Shown here: one piece after another, positions 46,249-49,894 of the stretch
How positions within the stretch are numbered: position 1 is the first letter of the stretch
Layout: every line of letters begins with the position of its first letter
Assembly (NCBI RefSeq): GCF_021191705.1
Contig: NZ_JAIWPU010000015.1
Coordinates: 1-49,894 of the forward strand
Length of the DNA: 49,894 nt
Reading direction: 5' to 3'
From: Proluteimonas flavola
GTDB lineage: Bacteria; Pseudomonadota; Gammaproteobacteria; Xanthomonadales; Xanthomonadaceae
Made by a program: the position numbers and the translations under genes
Notes under the pieces: model-generated
The model's input: the letters and a program-made list of their open reading frames with translations, nothing else
What the model was told of the DNA's origin: nothing
Database searches by the model: none

Positions 46249-46935
46249 TCAGCGCAGCAGATCGCGCCAGAACACCGGGCCCAGGCCGGCCAGCTTGCGC
46301 AGGAAATCCAGAAAGCCGGCATAGCGGCCCGGAAAGCGCCGCTTGCGGAACGCGAATTCGACGACGAAGAATCCGCCGATCGCGCCGTAATTCAGCAGGT
46401 TCGCCCACAGCGACCACTGCTCCTGGGTGATCGGCAGCGGCGAGCGCACGCCCACGCTTTCCAGCAGCCCGGCCGGGCTGGCGATCAGCGCGAGCAGCAG
46501 GTTGGCGCCGGCCATCAGCAGCAGCACGCCCGCCCAGGCGGCGGTCAGGGTGCGGGTGTAGCGCAGCAGATCCGGGCCCAGGGCCGCCGGGCCGTCGCCA
46601 CCTTCGATGCCCAGCACGATGCGCGTGATCAGCGGCACCGAGCCGGCGCGCAGCGTGCGCGCGAACAGCCAGGCGATCGCGACCACGAACACCACCGGCA
46701 CCAGCAGCAGCGGCAGCGCGGCGTGGCCCGCGGCGTACAGCGCCCACGTGCCCCAGCCCAGCAGCGGCGTGGCGACGAACGCCCACGGGCGACGGGCCAG
46801 CAGCGGTTCGATGACCACCATCGCGATCAGCAGCACCAGCGCGCCCAGCGCGAGGCCGTCGTGGTGCCAGCGGCTGGCGAGATGCGCACACGCCGTGTAA
46901 CCGAGCCCCAGCAGCAGTTGCAGCAGCAGGATCAA
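46249..46935 (-). CDS. COG4648-type polytopic membrane protein
   Basis: A 228-residue inner-membrane protein with about 6 helices, including LGLGYTACAHL, ALGALVLLIAMVVIEPLL and LLVPVVFVVAIAWLF. The C-terminal section reads GFFVVEFAFRKRRFPGRYAGFLDFL. COG4648 proteins are almost always found just after the ACP in aryl-polyene clusters; their biochemical role is unknown. The start is TTG at 46935, overlapping the ACP stop (TTGA), which implies coupled translation. An ATG-only search would miss this start. Confidence 0.85.
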   Translation of the reverse strand: MILLLQLLLGLGYTACAHLASRWHHDGLALGALVLLIAMVVIEPLLARRPWAFVATPLLGWGTWALYAAGHAALPLLLVPVVFVVAIAWLFARTLRAGSVPLITRIVLGIEGGDGPAALGPDLLRYTRTLTAAWAGVLLLMAGANLLLALIASPAGLLESVGVRSPLPITQEQWSLWANLLNYGAIGGFFVVEFAFRKRRFPGRYAGFLDFLRKLAGLGPVFWRDLLR

Positions 46936-47201
46936 GTGGTGCGGTGCTGCTCGATGTGCGCCGACAGCGCGCGCAGCGAGGCGAAGATCTTCCGGTTCTC
47001 GTCGTTGTCCGAACGCAGCTGGAAGCCGTAGCGCTTGCTGACGGCCAGCGCGAGTTCCAGCGCGTCGATGGAATCCAGCCCCAGGCCGGCGTTGAACAGC
47101 GGCGCTTCGGGATCGATGTCGGCCGCCTGCACGTCCTCCAGGTTCAGGCTCTCGACCAGCAGGTCGGCGAGCGCGCGTTCGGCTTCGGTTTGGGCGGACA
47201 T
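46932..47201 (-). CDS. Acyl carrier protein of the pigment pathway
   Basis: An 89-residue acidic carrier protein. The phosphopantetheine attachment serine is Ser44 in GLGLDSIDALELAL. It carries the aryl starter and growing polyene as thioesters. GGAAG lies 8 bases before the ATG. It is the first gene of the leftward operon. Related systems usually encode two carrier proteins; no second one is visible in this window. A housekeeping AcpP elsewhere cannot be excluded as the partner. Confidence 0.92.
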   Translation of the reverse strand: MSAQTEAERALADLLVESLNLEDVQAADIDPEAPLFNAGLGLDSIDALELALAVSKRYGFQLRSDNDENRKIFASLRALSAHIEQHRTT

Positions 47202-47289
47202 CGGGACTTCCGTGGATTGGCAGGGCTGCCACGATCCGGCATCGGACCGGCGCGCGCAAGCACGCCGGGCCGCCGTGAAGGCTTCCCGT

Positions 47290-47295
47290 TATGAT
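47290..47295 (+). promoter_or_regulatory. Candidate -10 box for the halogenase-chorismatase unit
   Basis: TATGAT 33 bases before the start codon at 47328, in the 126-bp region divergent to the ACP gene. No clear -35 box is seen. A run of nine C (47310-47318) sits between this box and the start codon. Confidence 0.4.
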
Positions 47296-47327
47296 GCGCG
47301 ACTGCCCGACCCCCCCCCAGATCCAGG

Positions 47328-48692
47328 ATGAGCCCGATCGCGACCGCCGTTGCCACTTCCGAGTCCACCCGGCTCGACGTCGACGTGCTGGTCATCGGCG
47401 GCGGCCCGGCGGGCACCACCGCGGCCACGACGCTCGCGCGGCGCGGCTGGAAGGTGCTGCTGCTGGAGAAGGACGTGCACCCGCGCTTCCACATCGGCGA
47501 ATCGCTGCTGCCGATGAACCTGCCGATCCTCGAACGCCTCGGCGTGCTGGAGCAGGTGCGCGCGATGGGCACGCTCAAGCTCGGCGCCGATTTCCCGGTG
47601 CACGATGCGCACGACAGCACCCACGTGTTCCGCTTCGATCGCGCGCTCGATCCGAAGTTCGGCTACGCCTTCCAGGTGCGCCGCGCCGAGTTCGACGCGA
47701 TGCTGTTCGACAACGCACGCGCCAACGGCGTCGACGCGCGCATGCGGGTCAAGGTCGAATCGCTGGTCCACGATGCCGACGGACGCCCGACCGGCGCGGT
47801 CGCGCGCGATGCGGAAGGCGGCCGGCTCGACGTGGCGATGCGCTACCTCGTCGATGCCAGCGGCCGCGACACCTTCCTGGGCAACAGGCTCAAGCTCAAG
47901 CGCAAGAGTGCGAAGCACCAGTCGGCGGCGATCTTCAGCCACTTCCGCGGCGTGCAGCGCCGCGACGGCGACGACGCCGGCAACATCACCGTCGACCGCT
48001 TCGAATACGGCTGGTACTGGCTGATTCCGCTGGGCGACGACGTCATGAGCGTCGGCGCGGTGTGCTTTCCCGAATATCTCAAGCAGCGCCAGGGCCTCGA
48101 CAACGAGGCCTTCCTGATGCGCACGCTGCTGCGCACGCCGTCGGTGGCATCGCGCATGACCGGCGCCGAACGCGTCGCGCCGGTGCATGCCACCGGCAAT
48201 TATTCCTACGCGTGTGCGCGCATGACCGGACCGGGCTGGGTGATGGCGGGGGATGCGTATGCGTTCATCGATCCGGTGTTCTCGTCGGGCGTGTACCTGG
48301 GCATGAACAGCGCCGAGCACGCGGCCGATGTCGTCGACGGCGCCTTGCGCGATCCGTCGTCCGAGCGCGTACTGCAACGCGCAATGGAACGGCGCCTGCG
48401 CCGCGGCCTGCGTCATTTCAGCTGGTTCATCCACCGCTTCACCACGCCGGTGATGCAGCGCCTGTTCGCCGCACCGCGCAACGACTGGCAGCTCGAGCAG
48501 GCGGTGATCTCGATGCTCGCCGGCGACGTGTTCGACAATCCCGCGGTATTGCGCCGCCTGCGCCTGTTCCGGCTGGTCTATGCGGTGAACGCGGTCGCGA
48601 TCGCGCCGCGCGCGCTGCGCGGCTGGTTCGCGCGCCGTCGCCAGGTCCGCGAGCAGTTCCGCGGCGACACCCTGCACGAGGGCAATCCATGA
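47328..48692 (+). CDS. Flavin-dependent halogenase-like oxidoreductase 2
   Basis: A 454-residue flavoprotein with the FAD motif GGGPAG (24-29) and HIGESLLPMN. It has a lysine in the usual catalytic region (Lys84, GTLKLGADF) and the full halogenase signature GWYWLIP (228-234). GDAYAFIDPVFSSGVYLG is the FAD-contact segment. It resembles phenolic or aromatic halogenases more than tryptophan enzymes. As the chorismatase gene overlaps its stop (ATGA), it may act on the hydroxybenzoate starter or on the aryl end of the polyene. Only a weak CCAGG precedes the ATG. It is distinct from the 553-residue enzyme at 36153. Confidence 0.88.
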   Translation: MSPIATAVATSESTRLDVDVLVIGGGPAGTTAATTLARRGWKVLLLEKDVHPRFHIGESLLPMNLPILERLGVLEQVRAMGTLKLGADFPVHDAHDSTHVFRFDRALDPKFGYAFQVRRAEFDAMLFDNARANGVDARMRVKVESLVHDADGRPTGAVARDAEGGRLDVAMRYLVDASGRDTFLGNRLKLKRKSAKHQSAAIFSHFRGVQRRDGDDAGNITVDRFEYGWYWLIPLGDDVMSVGAVCFPEYLKQRQGLDNEAFLMRTLLRTPSVASRMTGAERVAPVHATGNYSYACARMTGPGWVMAGDAYAFIDPVFSSGVYLGMNSAEHAADVVDGALRDPSSERVLQRAMERRLRRGLRHFSWFIHRFTTPVMQRLFAAPRNDWQLEQAVISMLAGDVFDNPAVLRRLRLFRLVYAVNAVAIAPRALRGWFARRRQVREQFRGDTLHEGNP

Positions 48693-49720
48693 GCCGACCG
48701 GCACCGCTGCACTCCGAACCGCTGCCGCGCCTGCGCGTCGATTACGTCGACGGCACCGCACCGGCCGACCTGCTCGCGCAATCCGACGTGCTCGCCGTGC
48801 TCGGCTTCGGCGACGCCGCGCCTGTGCTCGACGACCCGCGCTGGCTGCGCGTACCGCTGCAGCCCTACGGCACGGCGCCGGTGGAAGTCTGGCGTGGCCG
48901 CGCGCCGGTGCACGCGGGCCGCGATGGCGAGATCGCGTGGTCGACCGACGGGCATCTGATGTTCGGTGCGATCGAGGTCGACGAGCCCGAAGGGCATACC
49001 GGCGAAGGCGACCACAGCGGCATCCTGCTCGCGGCCGAGCACGCCTACCGCGAACTGACCCGCTTCCTCGGCGACAGCGGGTGTCCGCACCTGCTGCGGA
49101 TCTGGAACTACCTCGACGCGATCACCCACGGCGACGGCGACACCGAACGCTACCGCCAGTTCTGCGTGGGCCGCGCGCGCGGGCTCGGCACGTTCGACAC
49201 CTCGCAACTGCCGGCCGCGACCGCGATCGGCCGCTGCGACGATGCGCGCACGATCCAGGTCTACTGGCTGGCCGCGCGCGTGCCGGGCATTCCGGTCGAG
49301 AACCCGCGCCAGGTCAGCGCCTACCAGTATCCGCGCCAGTACGGCCCACAGGCGCCGAGCTTCGCCCGCGCGATGCTGCCGCCGGCCGGCAGCGCGATTC
49401 CGCTGATGCTCTCGGGCACGGCCAGCGTGGTCGGCCACGCCTCGCAGCACGAAGGCGAACTGCTGGCCCAGCTCGACGAGACCTTCGCGAATTTCGATGC
49501 GCTGATCATGTCGGCGCGCAAGCACCGGCCCGACCTGCCGGCGGCGTTCGGCCCCGGCTCGCGGTTGAAGGTCTATGTGCGCGACGCCGCCGACCTGCCT
49601 GCCGTGGCCGAGGCTTTCGACGCGCGGTTCGGCGACCGCCTGCCGCGTGTGGTGCTGCATGCGGCGATCTGCCGCCGCGAGCTGGCACTGGAAATCGACG
49701 GCGTCCACGACGCCGGCTGA
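48689..49720 (+). CDS. xanB2: Chorismatase / 3-hydroxybenzoate synthase (XanB2-like)
   Basis: A 343-residue enzyme of the FkbO/Hyg5/XanB2 chorismatase family, often annotated as a pteridine-dependent deoxygenase. XanB2 of Xanthomonas splits chorismate to 3- and 4-hydroxybenzoate plus pyruvate; 3-hydroxybenzoate starts xanthomonadin, and 4-hydroxybenzoate feeds ubiquinone. Family segments are SAYQYPRQYGPQAPSFARAM, LSGTASVVGHASQHEGE and LLRIWNYLDAI, and the C-terminal half ends with LKVYVRDAADL. It overlaps the halogenase stop by ATGA. The length matches the family, and the 3-hydroxybenzoate ligase expected nearby is not in this window. Confidence 0.92.
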   Translation: MSRPAPLHSEPLPRLRVDYVDGTAPADLLAQSDVLAVLGFGDAAPVLDDPRWLRVPLQPYGTAPVEVWRGRAPVHAGRDGEIAWSTDGHLMFGAIEVDEPEGHTGEGDHSGILLAAEHAYRELTRFLGDSGCPHLLRIWNYLDAITHGDGDTERYRQFCVGRARGLGTFDTSQLPAATAIGRCDDARTIQVYWLAARVPGIPVENPRQVSAYQYPRQYGPQAPSFARAMLPPAGSAIPLMLSGTASVVGHASQHEGELLAQLDETFANFDALIMSARKHRPDLPAAFGPGSRLKVYVRDAADLPAVAEAFDARFGDRLPRVVLHAAICRRELALEIDGVHDAG

Positions 49721-49721
49721 G

Positions 49722-49737
49722 CCGGGCACGTGCCCGG
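49722..49737. terminator. Palindromic hairpin after the chorismatase gene
   Basis: A perfect 16-bp palindrome CCGGGCACGTGCCCGG begins one base after the chorismatase stop. No T-run follows, so it is at most a weak or factor-assisted terminator. Confidence 0.4.
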
Positions 49738-49752
49738 GACGTTCCTGCGAAA

Positions 49753-49775
49753 GCCCCATCGCGCGCAAGCGCGCT
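49753..49775. repeat. Single arm of the left-edge REP-like repeat
   Basis: Twenty-three bases, ending CGCGCAAGCGCGCT, are identical to 40-62 at the left edge. It is internally palindromic (GCGCGCAAGCGCGC). The rest of the right end (49776-49894) holds a further GTGTGGGAGCC fragment but no gene. Confidence 0.6.
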
Positions 49776-49894
49776 TGTGTCTGCCTCGATAGGTAGTCTT
49801 AGGTGGAGAGCGATGTGCGGCACGCCGACGGCGCGCAGTGTCCGAGCACGTGTGGGAGCCGGGGCGGCCGCACATCGACCTCGTTCCCAAGCCC

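Noticed and set aside
46932..47201. The single ACP as a misplaced housekeeping AcpP
   Set aside because: It lacks the usual fabD-fabG-acpP-fabF neighbours and is followed by COG4648, a partner typical of aryl-polyene ACPs.

Overview
The window reads as chromosome of a high-GC, yellow-pigmented Xanthomonadaceae bacterium of the Lysobacter/Luteimonas/Xanthomonas type. The evidence is a xanthomonadin-type aryl-polyene pigment cluster starting from a chorismatase, a TonB-dependent carbohydrate-uptake locus with a LacI regulator, several secreted dipeptidyl peptidases, and many palindromic intergenic repeats. I see no rRNA, tRNA, CRISPR array or complete insertion sequence.

Layout. (1) 1-9.6 kb: a secreted S46 dipeptidyl peptidase, two small proteins, a universal stress protein, the helicase UvrD, and a membrane-bound PAS/LOV-GGDEF-EAL cyclic-di-GMP enzyme. 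A remnant of a YqhA-like membrane protein follows. (2) 9.5-19.9 kb: a carbohydrate locus with an MFS sugar transporter, TonB-dependent receptor, cupin/JmjC-like protein, LacI repressor and GH3 exo-glucosidase lipoprotein. Three copies of one palindromic operator tie it together. (3) 19.9-21.5 kb: a repeat-rich spacer around a YfcG-type glutathione transferase, including a 220-bp nested palindrome. (4) 21.5-33.1 kb: a DPP-IV-type peptidase, a Coa1/Tim21-like membrane protein, a DUF885 metallopeptidase, a 1905-residue alpha-2-macroglobulin-like protein and a YdcF/ElyC-type protein. (5) 33.1-49.7 kb: the pigment cluster.

The pigment genes form three units. The rightward unit encodes ketosynthase, chain-length factor, glycosyltransferase, flavin halogenase-like enzyme and cation:proton antiporter. 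The leftward unit encodes ACP, a COG4648 membrane protein, two acyltransferases, two hotdog dehydratases, a LolA-like carrier, an MMPL exporter, a ketoreductase and a lipoprotein. The far-right unit encodes a second flavin halogenase-like enzyme and an XanB2-type chorismatase. By family knowledge, the chorismatase makes 3-hydroxybenzoate as starter. The ACP, ketosynthase pair, ketoreductase and dehydratases extend it to a polyene. The halogenases may brominate it. The acyltransferases and glycosyltransferase attach it to a lipid carrier, and the MMPL/LolA/lipoprotein set moves it to the outer membrane.

The observations I would follow up first are: a LOV domain with its photoactive cysteine but leucine in place of the signalling glutamine; the 220-bp nested palindrome; two different halogenase-like flavoproteins in one aryl-polyene cluster, with no starter ligase visible; and a TonB-box-like motif inside the macroglobulin.
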